From the NCBI RefSeq assembly GCF_002368415.1, contig NZ_AP018290.1, forward strand, positions 3,237,614-3,301,613: a stretch of 64,000 nt of DNA, given 5' to 3'. The notes beneath the pieces were generated by a model that saw only the letters and a program-made list of their open reading frames with translations, was not told where the DNA came from and did no database searches. This document shows positions 24,516 to 34,700 of the stretch, in pieces (the stretch's first letter is position 1; each line of letters opens with the position of its first letter). A program made the translations under genes and the position numbers. Source of the DNA: Calothrix sp. NIES-4105 (GTDB lineage Bacteria; Cyanobacteriota; Cyanobacteriia; Cyanobacteriales; Nostocaceae).

Positions 24516-27044
24516 ATGCCTCATCAACATCAACCTGAACACAGCCCTGGAGACATGATTCATGGGCGTTATCAAATTATTAGTTTCATCAGTCGGGGAG
24601 GATTCGGTGAGACTTATAAAGTGGAAGATACACAACGAGCAAGACTTATTTGTCTACTCAAATACCTTAAGCCATTAAACAGTAGTCCAACGGTTTTGAG
24701 ACTCGCAGAAGAAAAGTTTCTTCAAGAGGCAGATATTTTACGTCGTTTAGGAAATCACAATCAAATTCCACAGCTTTACGATTACTTTGAGGAAAATCAA
24801 AGGTTTTATTTAGTTGAGGAATATGTTGATGGTCAAAATCTCGCTTCGGACCTACGCGCGGGGTTGTTTAGCGAGACACAAGTTATTGAAGTTTTATATG
24901 ATGTTTTAAAAATCTTAGATTATCTATGTCAAAATAGTGTTATTCACCGTGATATTAAACCTGAAAATTTAATCAGGAGAAGCTGTGATAACAAAATTGT
25001 TTTAGTTGACTTCGGTGCAGTTAAAGAAGTTGGTACATTAGTAGTCAATGCTCAGGGGCAGACAATCTTAACAATGGCGATTGGAACACCTGGCTTTATG
25101 CCACCTGAACAAGTTGCAGGAAAACCAGAATTTGCTAGCGATATATATGCTTTGGGCATAACAACATTTTTTCTTTTAACAAGGCGAATTCCTACAAAGA
25201 ATGAGGAAGATGAATTAATTTTGAACGGAGTACAACTTGAGCCACACTTTGCAAAAATTTTAGAAAATATGCTGCGTTCTAATTATAAAGAACGTTACCA
25301 AACAGCAGTTGATGTTCTTGAGGATTTAGAACCATTGACTTTGTTGAATCAAACACTAAACCAACGCTACGAAATTAAAAGCTACTTGGGTGGAGGAGGG
25401 TTAAGCCATACTTATTTTGCTCAAGATAAGCAACGCCCTTATCAAGCTGATTGTATTATTAAACAACTAAAGCTCAAATACAACAACCAAAGGCTTTTGC
25501 AAGAAGCACAAACTCGTTTTGCGATCCTCTTGCAATCACTAGGAAGATTATCCCCTCATCAGCAGATTCCACAAATTTCAGATCACTTTCAAAAAAATCA
25601 AGAATTATATTTAGTTCATGATTTTATACAGGGTGAGCCTTTAAGCAGACAGATTACAGCAGGAACTCGTTTAAGTGAAGCAGAAGTAATTGTTTTATTG
25701 AAAGATGTTTTAGAAATATTATCATTTATACATCAGCAAGGTGTTATTCACGGTGACATTAAACCTTCCAACTTAATTAGACGACAGGATGGAAAATTCT
25801 GCCTGATTGATTTTGCGGAATTCAAGCAAATAACCAATTTGACGATAAAGAATCAAAATATATTTGTTCCACCAGGAGGAACAAATGGATATATGCCTCC
25901 TGAGCAATATCAAAATAAATTGCAATATTGCAGCGATATTTATGCTTTAGGGGTGACAGCTATTCAAGCTTTAACAGGAATATCTGCTGACCAATTACAT
26001 ACAGATTCGGAGAACGAAATTATATGGGGAGATCAAGTCACAGTTAGCCCAAAATTGGCAAGAATATTAGATAAAATGGTACGCTTTCAAACGGGAAAAC
26101 GCTACCAATTAGCCAAAAATGTTTTAGATGATTTAAATGCTCAAAGTTGGCAAGCAAAAACTGCAATATATTGGTCTGTCTCAATTATTTTGAGTATTGC
26201 TGTTATAATATATTTTATTTATAAAGTACAACCTAATCAGGCACAATCCTTATCGGCTAAAGGAATAGCTCTATTGAGTAAGGGAGATTTAGACGCAGGA
26301 ATATCTGCTTGTGATCAGGCCATAAAAATCGAACCAAACCTTGCACAAGCTTTATCTTGTAAGGGCGTTGGACTAATACAGAAGAAAAATTTTCAGGAAG
26401 GAATTGATTTGTTGAAAAAGGCTGTCTCAATTAATCCTAAAGATCAAGACAGTTTGTTAAATATTAGCTATGCTTATAGTCAACTTGGCAAAGCTCAAGA
26501 GCAATTCAACTACTGCTTCCAAGCTCAAAGAATTAATAATGATTATCATGGAGTGTCGTTGTGTTTTGGAAATGCTAAAAAAGTATCGGCAGAAGAAAAA
26601 CAAAGAGCAGCAGAAGGTGAACGAGCCAAAAACAATACTCAACAGGCACAAATAAAGTTTGAACAGGCAAAAAACGAATACTTAGATTCAATCAGATACT
26701 TTAATGAAACGATTAAGTTAGCTTGTCTGTCTGGTGCTAATCCCGATGCTGAGACAAATTGTGCTTATGCTTGGAACAATAAAGGTGAATCACTATTACG
26801 TGAATCATTATTACCGTCATCGCCAAAAGAACAACTAGAACAAAAATTAGGTGATGCTATTCAAGCATTTGACAAAGCAATTGCACTAAACATAGATGCT
26901 CATGTTCCTTGGACTAATAAAGGGAAAGCTTACTTGCTATTGAAGAAACCAGAAGCTTGCAATGCTTTTAAGCAAGCTCTTAAGATCAAACCTGGGTATC
27001 CAGAAGCTCAAAATAGTACACAGATCGGAAAGTGCATAAATTAA
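24516..27044 (+). CDS. Tandem double Ser/Thr kinase with membrane segment and TPR domain
   Basis: An 842-aa protein with two kinase domains in a row. Domain 1 (about 14-270) has SRGGFGETYK, HRDIKPENLI and VDFGAVKE and looks active. Domain 2 (about 285-535) has GGGGLSHTYF, a Lys in CIIKQLK, HGDIKPSNLI instead of HRD, and IDFAEFKQ instead of DFG, so it is probably weak, regulatory or a pseudokinase. A membrane segment follows (about 548-569, WSVSIILSIAVIIYFIY), then an outside region with TPR-like repeats (AKGIALLSKGDLDAGISACD, AFDKAIALNI...). The gene contains no GGCGCC and is AT-rich. It is convergent with the CHAT gene 56 bases away. Confidence 0.9.
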   Translation: MPHQHQPEHSPGDMIHGRYQIISFISRGGFGETYKVEDTQRARLICLLKYLKPLNSSPTVLRLAEEKFLQEADILRRLGNHNQIPQLYDYFEENQRFYLVEEYVDGQNLASDLRAGLFSETQVIEVLYDVLKILDYLCQNSVIHRDIKPENLIRRSCDNKIVLVDFGAVKEVGTLVVNAQGQTILTMAIGTPGFMPPEQVAGKPEFASDIYALGITTFFLLTRRIPTKNEEDELILNGVQLEPHFAKILENMLRSNYKERYQTAVDVLEDLEPLTLLNQTLNQRYEIKSYLGGGGLSHTYFAQDKQRPYQADCIIKQLKLKYNNQRLLQEAQTRFAILLQSLGRLSPHQQIPQISDHFQKNQELYLVHDFIQGEPLSRQITAGTRLSEAEVIVLLKDVLEILSFIHQQGVIHGDIKPSNLIRRQDGKFCLIDFAEFKQITNLTIKNQNIFVPPGGTNGYMPPEQYQNKLQYCSDIYALGVTAIQALTGISADQLHTDSENEIIWGDQVTVSPKLARILDKMVRFQTGKRYQLAKNVLDDLNAQSWQAKTAIYWSVSIILSIAVIIYFIYKVQPNQAQSLSAKGIALLSKGDLDAGISACDQAIKIEPNLAQALSCKGVGLIQKKNFQEGIDLLKKAVSINPKDQDSLLNISYAYSQLGKAQEQFNYCFQAQRINNDYHGVSLCFGNAKKVSAEEKQRAAEGERAKNNTQQAQIKFEQAKNEYLDSIRYFNETIKLACLSGANPDAETNCAYAWNNKGESLLRESLLPSSPKEQLEQKLGDAIQAFDKAIALNIDAHVPWTNKGKAYLLLKKPEACNAFKQALKIKPGYPEAQNSTQIGKCIN

Positions 27045-27100
27045 ATAAACATAAATTGGGAGAGTATTCAGCGTAATCAAAACTAAAGTAGGAATATTAA

Positions 27101-30031
27101 CTAAAGCCAATTACCTATGAGAATAAAAGGCGCCCAGTAAAATGGATGCTCGAAAGTTTTATCTTTTAGGAGCAACTGTTGAGCGCTACGAAGAGCTTCA
27201 GTTCTGGTCATATTTCGTTTGATTAAATTGTTATAAAATTCTACCATCAGCTTTGCAGCCGCATCATCTGATACAGACCATAAAGTAGCAATAGTACTAC
27301 TTGCCCCAGAGCGTTGCGCTACTCCTGCAATACCGAGTGCAGCCCTCTCATCTCCAGAAGCTGTTTCACAGGCACTGAGAACAAGTAATTCAATACTTTT
27401 ATTGCTAACTCTGTTATAAGGATTGAGCAAATTTTGAAAATCATCTATACCAATACTATCATTATCCCCTGTTAGAATAAATGTTTGCTCTCGGTTAGAG
27501 CTAAAAACGCCATGTGTTGCTAAATGTACAACAGCAGGAGAAGATTTCATTTTTTCTTGGAAATTATTTTTATTAAAATCACTATTGATAAGTGGTTTTG
27601 TAGACACTCCTAATTTTTCTATTTGTTCTAATTCTTTTTTAACATTTTCAAGTGCTTTAAATCGGCGTCCCCGTGCAACGCCTTTTTCACTAACACCCGC
27701 TGCTAAAATTTTTTTTGTTCTTAGTTGAAGTGATTTTGACTTGATTAGTTGCTGACCCAAATTAAGGACTATGTTATAGTTTTTTTCAATTAGATAATTT
27801 TTACCATCATGAAGAGCAGCTATTGGAATTTTTTGAAAAGGACGGTCTAATATAAATACTAAACTTGTTATTTTTTTTGATTCTAACTGTTTTTCTAAAG
27901 GTTTTATTATCCATTTATAAATATTTTGTGAAATTTTCAAAACTTCTTTTTTATTATTATCAAGCTTTTCTATCCATTCTGGATTTTTTTGAGTTTCTGA
28001 TGTTGCAGAATTTAAAATTAGAGCAGATTGTATACCTCCAGGAGCTTTGCTGTATATGTGGTTAGCAAAATTTTCTATAGTATTCATAACTTCTTCCTCA
28101 CTTACATCAGTTGAATAGTGATAAGGATTTTGAGTATCAGGTAAATAGAGAATAACTTCTAAGCGTTCTTTTAAAATAATTGGATAGATAACTGCTGCTT
28201 GTGGGTCAATATTGATAATTTCTTCGGGTTTTGCCGATGGTTGTGAACATGGTTCTTGAAAAAAGTTATTAAGTTCTGCCAATTGTAGAGAGTCCATCAC
28301 AATACGAGCTAAATTAGTCAAAGATACAGTTTTTTTTGTTTTCTCTTTATCGTTAATATTATTCAGCAATATCGGTTCCAGTTTTTCTAAACTCAATTTA
28401 CTGCTTTCAGATTTTAATAGTAAATCTATAAATTCCTGATAGATCGGTTCTACAGTTTGACGAAAAGAAAACTGGTTATCTACGCTAGTAACTAAATCAT
28501 CACGTAAAGACTGGAGTATATTCCATGCTTCTGCGTAAGATGCTAATGCTCCTTCAATATTTTTTTGAGCTTTTAGAATGCGCCCTAACTGATGTCTTTG
28601 GCGATATAAAATTTGACGATTATCAGCGTTAATATCATTGGACAAATGTAGAGCTAAATCAGTCAATTTTTTGGCTGTAGCAAGGTCTAGTTTCTCTTGA
28701 TTCGTAAGGTTTTCTTTTTCCGAAACTTGCAGTTCGTATAATCTAGCGAGATTACTTAAAGCTAATGCTTCTGCTTGCTTGTCTCCATAAGTGCGAGCTA
28801 GTTGAATAGCTGTAGCTAATAATTTAGCAGTGTCTTGTTGTGGAAGAAAGTCTTCTTTTGTAGTACTTTTGAGGCGAATCAGACTATTGCTAAAATTAAT
28901 ATAGGAGTAGACTACCTCACGGACTGTCTCGCGATTTTGAGGTAAGTTATCCAAATCAGGCTTAATTTGGTGCAACAAATTTTGAATATTATCATTCAAT
29001 TCTTTTTGTAATTCATCCCAATTCAGTTTTTGAGTTTTGCTTTTGCTAATCTGCTCAGTCCACCATTCTTTAACTTCCACCCATAAACTTAGTTTATTTA
29101 GTTCCGCCTTAACTTTTGTTATTAGTAAAACTTGTTGCGTCACTACCTGATCGTAATAATTGATGGCTTGCTTATAATGATTAAAAGTTTGTTTATATAG
29201 CTCTGAGGTAGTTTCTGTATTGCATTTTTTTTTAATAGCATATTCTCCAGAGTTATTGTCAAATTCGTTACATTTATTCTTAATAGCCACTACAATTTTA
29301 TCGTAATCTAATTGGTTTCTTTTTTTATCACCTAAAAGACGTTCTATAGTACCTAAATTTAGCAATGATGCACTTTTTTCTTCAGAATATTTATCGCTCT
29401 TTTTTAAATTAATATTCAAAATTTTTTGTGCAGTTTCTAGTTTTCCAATTCGTTGCAGTATTTCACTGAGAAGACGTAACCTAATTAATTCACTCAGGGA
29501 ACTTGATTGGTTTTCTAATTGATTAATAAAAAATGTATCTTGAGTATTATAATAAATTTTGTTTTGAATTAATTCATCACAAGTGAAATTTTTGATAAAA
29601 GTTTGCAGTATTTGATTACAAGCTTCTGGATATAGTCCTAATGCTTGTAAAGCTCTAGCCTTATTAACTAAATTTCTATTTACTCCTTCCTCATCTTTAC
29701 CATAAGCATCTGCTGCTTGCTGCCAGACTTTAGCAGCTTCAGCAAAACTCCCAGTATTGTAATATGACTCACCTTGCTGTTCTAATTTTAAACCATTGGA
29801 TGCTTGAGAAATTTGTAAGTTACCTAACCCCTCAGCCCCCTTCCCTTGTAAGGAAGGGGGAGAAATCTTGCCCCCCTCTCCTAGTACGAGAGGGGTTGGG
29901 GGAGAGGTTCTTAACATTCCATAAGTCAACAAGGGAGTAGTTAAACTTAAAGTAAGCGTTAATAATGCCAAAAATATTGGTTTTAGAATGGATTGTACTG
30001 TACCGTGAAATAAAGACCTTTTTCTTGCCAT
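27101..30031 (-). CDS. Exported CHAT-domain protease-like protein with TPR repeats
   Basis: A 976-aa protein. Residues 1-38 are a signal peptide. Residues 40-72 are encoded by a dispersed intergenic repeat. A helical region with TPR-like units (about 75-540) follows, then the CHAT domain (about 600-976). CHAT is a caspase-hemoglobinase-fold peptidase; the dyad is His near 841 in VVHLATHGVFSS and Cys near 889 in LLVLSACETASG. The C-terminus (HPFYWAPFILIGNW) is typical. It overlaps tpsB by 49 bases and is the last gene of the tpsA-tpsB-CHAT operon, so the protein is probably a periplasmic or outer-surface protease that works on or with the secreted adhesin. GGCGCC appears only once, near the 3' end. 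Confidence 0.9.
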   Translation of the reverse strand: MARKRSLFHGTVQSILKPIFLALLTLTLSLTTPLLTYGMLRTSPPTPLVLGEGGKISPPSLQGKGAEGLGNLQISQASNGLKLEQQGESYYNTGSFAEAAKVWQQAADAYGKDEEGVNRNLVNKARALQALGLYPEACNQILQTFIKNFTCDELIQNKIYYNTQDTFFINQLENQSSSLSELIRLRLLSEILQRIGKLETAQKILNINLKKSDKYSEEKSASLLNLGTIERLLGDKKRNQLDYDKIVVAIKNKCNEFDNNSGEYAIKKKCNTETTSELYKQTFNHYKQAINYYDQVVTQQVLLITKVKAELNKLSLWVEVKEWWTEQISKSKTQKLNWDELQKELNDNIQNLLHQIKPDLDNLPQNRETVREVVYSYINFSNSLIRLKSTTKEDFLPQQDTAKLLATAIQLARTYGDKQAEALALSNLARLYELQVSEKENLTNQEKLDLATAKKLTDLALHLSNDINADNRQILYRQRHQLGRILKAQKNIEGALASYAEAWNILQSLRDDLVTSVDNQFSFRQTVEPIYQEFIDLLLKSESSKLSLEKLEPILLNNINDKEKTKKTVSLTNLARIVMDSLQLAELNNFFQEPCSQPSAKPEEIINIDPQAAVIYPIILKERLEVILYLPDTQNPYHYSTDVSEEEVMNTIENFANHIYSKAPGGIQSALILNSATSETQKNPEWIEKLDNNKKEVLKISQNIYKWIIKPLEKQLESKKITSLVFILDRPFQKIPIAALHDGKNYLIEKNYNIVLNLGQQLIKSKSLQLRTKKILAAGVSEKGVARGRRFKALENVKKELEQIEKLGVSTKPLINSDFNKNNFQEKMKSSPAVVHLATHGVFSSNREQTFILTGDNDSIGIDDFQNLLNPYNRVSNKSIELLVLSACETASGDERAALGIAGVAQRSGASSTIATLWSVSDDAAAKLMVEFYNNLIKRNMTRTEALRSAQQLLLKDKTFEHPFYWAPFILIGNWL
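29823..29911. repeat. Double-hairpin repeat inserted in the CHAT coding sequence
   Basis: Two stems, CCCCCTTCC/GGAAGGGGG and CCCCTCT/AGAGGGG, form the dispersed CCCTCTCC...GGAGAGG type of repeat that is common between genes in cyanobacteria. Here it lies in frame just after the signal peptide and is translated as LRTSPPTPLVLGEGG and KISPPSLQGKGAEGLGN. Confidence 0.8.
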
Positions 30032-31767
30032 GTTCTGTACCTCGAATCAATATCAACTAAAGGAATGCCATAATCTAAACGCGCGCTGAACCGTTCACCC
30101 ATTCGCCATTGCAAACCTAAACCTACAGAAGCTAAAGTATTAGGGTTTATATTACTTTCACGGACGCTATTCCAAACAGTTCCAACATCAACAAATGGAA
30201 TCACTTGTAAAACATTTTCTCCTGAGTTTGTACTGTAAATAGGTAATTGCAAATCTACGGAAACAAAAACGCCATTATCACTAAACAATGCATCCTGACG
30301 ATAGCCCCGTGCGCTAAAAATCCCACCTAATGTAAACTGCTCTAAAGGTACAAGCGCTCTCGAAGCTAGTTGCACATCAGAACGAAGTAAAAGTCTAGGA
30401 GTTACCCGTGGGTTGCTAGTTGCTGAACCAAGTAAGCGCAACCACTGTAGTTGTCCTCGCCATGCAAAAAAACGACTATCAGGCGCCTCATTATTAATAG
30501 TGGCATTAAAAGCACCCACTCCCACACTAAACTGAGAGCGTGCTAAAAAGACTTCTTGAAAACTGCTTCGTCTCCACTCCTGAAAAAAACGTAGTGCGGA
30601 AATACGAGTGTTTCCTCGTGCGTCTGCTCCCACTGAAATGGGAAAATCTACTCCTAATACTGAAGTATCACTTTCTCGTCGAGATAATGTCAAACCAAGT
30701 ACAAGTTCTTGCGTAAACTCCGCACGCGCGTTTTGTACTATCGGCTGACGCAAGGAAATCTCATAATTACGAGAGTTTGACTCAATATCTAAGTCATCGA
30801 ATGGCGGTTCTATAATATTGTTTAAAGTGTTGTTATAGCTGAAACTTAGAGTACCATTACGGGGATTAATTGGTATAATATAGCTCGCCTCTATGCCGTT
30901 GCTACCATCGGTATTGTTATAACCTATATTTAGGTTATCTCCTAACCCAGTTAAATTGGCTTGTTCTATTTCTAGACCCCTTCTAAAACTGCCGACGCTA
31001 GGGTTTCTACTATTATCAGCAATAATTCTAAGTCTATCGGTATTTGCTTCCTTGAATGTGACTTTCAGTAAATTAGTACCAGGAACTGTGCCCGCAGATA
31101 GTTCTGCTGATATGCTGTCAATCAAGGGGTTTTGTTGTAGTAGCTGTAAAGCTTCTCGCAAGTGTCGGATATTTAATGGTTTGCCTATGCCTAATTCCAA
31201 ACGCGCACGCACGTAACTATCATTTAATCGTTTTGAACTTGTTTGCTGTCTTGTTATTCGTACCTCTTGCAAGCTACCCTCAATAATCTGGATTTTGACG
31301 ACACAACTAAAGAGCGTTTCAGGTTTGACAAAACAACCTGTTAGAGTTTGTTCTGGAATGTAGGCGCCAGAAGTTACGTATCCCTCCCTTATATAAAGGT
31401 TAGTGATTTTAGAAGCAGCTTGGAGCAACTGTGTAAAAGTAATAGGTTGCTTTGTGTTTGTAAACTCTTGAATTTCTTGACGTAGCCTTTCCTGATTGAA
31501 TATACTGGAGCCGTCAAAATCGAAACGTTCAACGGTAATTTGGCTAGAATTATCAATATTTTGTTCGGGAGTAAGTAAGTCAGGAGAAATTTGGAGAAGT
31601 TCTTCTTGGGGAAGCAAAGGTTCAGGAATTTGCGGTTGGGTGGGAGTTGGAATAACTGGGTTAGGAATTTCGGAGGAAGGAATATTTTGCGCGCGTGTGG
31701 ACGAACATGTGCAAAAGATTCCTAATAACCCCAGCACAACTAAATCACGAAAAAATTTAACGTGCAT
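29983..31767 (-). CDS. TpsB outer-membrane transporter (ShlB/FhaC family)
   Basis: The outer-membrane half of a two-partner secretion system, related to Omp85/BamA. The 594-aa protein has a signal peptide (about 1-26), a Pro-rich linker, two POTRA domains (about 75-155 and 155-240; first with ITVERFDFDGSSIF) and a 16-strand barrel. The lid-lock motif ARGYRQDALFSDNG (about 475) carries the RGY of this superfamily. Overlap with tpsA (11 bases) and with the CHAT gene (49 bases) shows a tight operon. It should recognise the TPS domain of the upstream gene product in the periplasm and export it. Confidence 0.93.
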   Translation of the reverse strand: MHVKFFRDLVVLGLLGIFCTCSSTRAQNIPSSEIPNPVIPTPTQPQIPEPLLPQEELLQISPDLLTPEQNIDNSSQITVERFDFDGSSIFNQERLRQEIQEFTNTKQPITFTQLLQAASKITNLYIREGYVTSGAYIPEQTLTGCFVKPETLFSCVVKIQIIEGSLQEVRITRQQTSSKRLNDSYVRARLELGIGKPLNIRHLREALQLLQQNPLIDSISAELSAGTVPGTNLLKVTFKEANTDRLRIIADNSRNPSVGSFRRGLEIEQANLTGLGDNLNIGYNNTDGSNGIEASYIIPINPRNGTLSFSYNNTLNNIIEPPFDDLDIESNSRNYEISLRQPIVQNARAEFTQELVLGLTLSRRESDTSVLGVDFPISVGADARGNTRISALRFFQEWRRSSFQEVFLARSQFSVGVGAFNATINNEAPDSRFFAWRGQLQWLRLLGSATSNPRVTPRLLLRSDVQLASRALVPLEQFTLGGIFSARGYRQDALFSDNGVFVSVDLQLPIYSTNSGENVLQVIPFVDVGTVWNSVRESNINPNTLASVGLGLQWRMGERFSARLDYGIPLVDIDSRYRTWQEKGLYFTVQYNPF

Positions 31768-34700
31768 GACAGTTAGCTGTGGTTAGTTGAGTTTGATATG
31801 CTTTATTGCCACTATTGGCTGTAAGAATAACTTCGCCAAACTTATTAACTCCCCACCCTGTAGCTGGTTGCGGATATTTAACTAAAGTACTTTGATGTTG
31901 CACTTGTTGATTATTAGCGGAATTCTGTAATGGTAATGTCGATACTCTCACATCACTACTAAGTGGTTCAGTTGGGCTGGGTGGTAGTCCACGTCGTCCG
32001 GTAATAATAAATTGGTTTCGATTTTTTCCGACTTCTCCGGTACAAGCTTGGGCTACTTGGTTTTCCGGACTGAAAAAAGTTGTCGGTACGTCTATTAATT
32101 CTTGGTTTGAGCCAACATCTGGAAGATTTATCTCGATAATACCGTTGAATTGGGTTCCTTGTTCAGAAGTGGAAGTAATGGCGCCGGGAAATGCAAATAA
32201 CCCTTGGGTTGTAATTCGTACATTACCCCCCTGTCTACCAGCATCTGCTTTAATACTGCTATTTTCCAAGATAGCGATGGCGCCTGCTTGTATTGTGATG
32301 TTACCGCCATTGCTATTATTACCAGCAACAGTGGAGATTTGAGAGTTACCGCGCAACTGCAAAGAGTCCCGAATTTGTAGCGTTGTGTTAGCACCAGTAC
32401 CTACTACTGTTGCACCTCGAATTGAACCGTCTTTTAGCTTGACCGACTGAGCTTGTACTTGAAGTCTACCAGCGGGTCCTGAACCACTAGCACTTACCGA
32501 TAGTTCCGCTCCGTTGAGTATACTCAATAAACCTGTGGTAACTTCTAAGTTGCCACCTGTACCTGTAGCTTCGCGGGCGCTGATATTTGGTCTGTCCTCT
32601 CCAGACAAAGCAAACAAACCACTAGCAAATGTAAGTGTCTCGGTTTGGTTATCGCGCGTTACTTGTACCTGACCAACACCACTAAGTTCTACCCGATCTG
32701 AGGCATTAATAATTAAGTTACCTCCTCTACCTCCAGGTATACCGTTCTCACCCCTACCACGAGTAGATGTAGAAATTCTTGCACCATCTTTCACTAACAA
32801 GCGACCAGTGTTAACGGTCAACAAACCTCCATCTTGAGTTCCTTCAGTTGCCGCAAATAAACCACTGCGACTAAAGTTGCCAGTATTAGGGATAGCGCCA
32901 GCACCAATTAATTCTATAGACTCAGAAGCCCGGACATTAAGTTCTCCAGAACGCCCAGTTCCAAAAGCTGTAACTGAAACGTCTGCTCCTTCGCTTACTT
33001 TTAAATTTCTGCTATTAATCGTGATGTTACCGGAGTTACCGGCGCCACGGGAAGTTGCAGCTAAAGTACTAAACTGCTGAGTAATATTTGATGCTCCACT
33101 TATATCTATCGTATCGGCTAGCACGGTAATATTACCCCCCTGACCTACACCTTGTGTAGCAGCAGACACTTGCGCCCCAGAGCTAATAGTTAACTTGCCA
33201 GTTTCAATTTTGATATCTCCTCCCTGACCTGTAGCAACGCTTGCGCTGATATTTGGTCTGTCTTCTCCAGACAAAGCAAACAAGCCACTAGCAAATGTGA
33301 GTGTCTCGATTTTATTATCTAACGTTATTTGTACCTGACCAACACCGCTTAGTTCTATCGCATCTAAAGCATTAATAATTAAGTTGCCTCCTCTACCTCC
33401 GGGAATACCGTTCTCACCCCGACCGCGAGTAGATGTAGAAATTCTTGCACCATCTTGTACTAGCAAGCGACCAGTTTCAACGGTCAACAAACCTCCATCT
33501 TGAGTTCCTTCAGTTGCCGCAAATAAACCACTGCGACTAAAGTTGCCAGTATTAGGGATAGTGCCAGCACCAATTAATTCTATAGACTCAGAAGCCCGGA
33601 CATTAAGTTCTCCAGAACGCCCAGTTCTAAAGGCTGTTACTGAAACATCTGCTCCATCGCTGACTCTTAAATTTCTGCTATTAATCGTGATGTTACCGGA
33701 ATTGCCGGCGCCATTAGAAGTTGCAGCCAAAGTACTAAACCGCTTAGTAATATTTGATGCTCCACTTATATCTATCGTATCCGCTAGCACGGTAATATTT
33801 CCCCCCTGACCGACTCCCTCTGTAGCAGCTGACACTCGTGCCCCGGAGCGAATCGTTAATTTTCCAGTTTCAATTTTGATATCTCCCCCCTGACCTGTAG
33901 CAAGGCTTGGAATTATACTGGTGTCTGGTCTTTCCTCTCCAGATAAAGCGAACAAACCACTAATAAACCCACCATCAGCACTGGCACCGCTTAATTCTAT
34001 TTCTCCCGCATTAACGAATAAATTACCACCTCGTCCTCCTGGTTTATTATCTTCACCTCTACCGCGCGTTGATATAGATACCCTCGCTCCATCCGCTACC
34101 TGTAAGTTAGGGGTATTAATTGTAATATCACCACCGTTTCCTGTTCCTTCAGTAGCAGCAAACAAACCACTACGACTAAAGTTTTGCCCCGAAGGACTCG
34201 TGCGGGCGCCAATTAGTTGTACAAATTCAGAAGCATTAACGCTAAGATTTCCCCCTTTCCCTGAGTTGAAAGTCGTCACAGACACATCGCCACCATCGCT
34301 AGCAGTTAACCGATTAGTGGTAATATTTATACTTCCAGAATTCCCACTTCCTCTTGATGTCGCTGCAATTGTACTAAACACCTCACCCGAAGAACTGGCG
34401 CCGCTAACTTCCACATTGTCAGCTTGTACATTTATTACACCAGCATTTCCCCCACTCAAAGTTCGCGCGGAAATTTCAGAGCCATTCGTCACCGTCAAAT
34501 CTTTTGCCCGGACAAAAATTTCGCCACCGTTTTGATTTCCTGAAGTCTCAGCAACAATTTTTGAGCCATCAGTAAGCGTTACACGTTTAGCTTGCACTTG
34601 AATACTATTGTTACCACTTAGCCTAGACCCAGACAGTAATTGGATATTGCCGAAATTATTTACATTTTTGTATCCCAAAGTCCACCCGTTAGTTACTGGG

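Noticed and set aside
33921-34535. A 204-codon open frame antisense to tpsA, and several shorter ones on the same strand
   Set aside because: They mirror the repetitive beta-helix codons of tpsA; the products are low-complexity Pro/Ser/Leu-rich, lack ribosome binding sites and repeat with the 664-bp unit.
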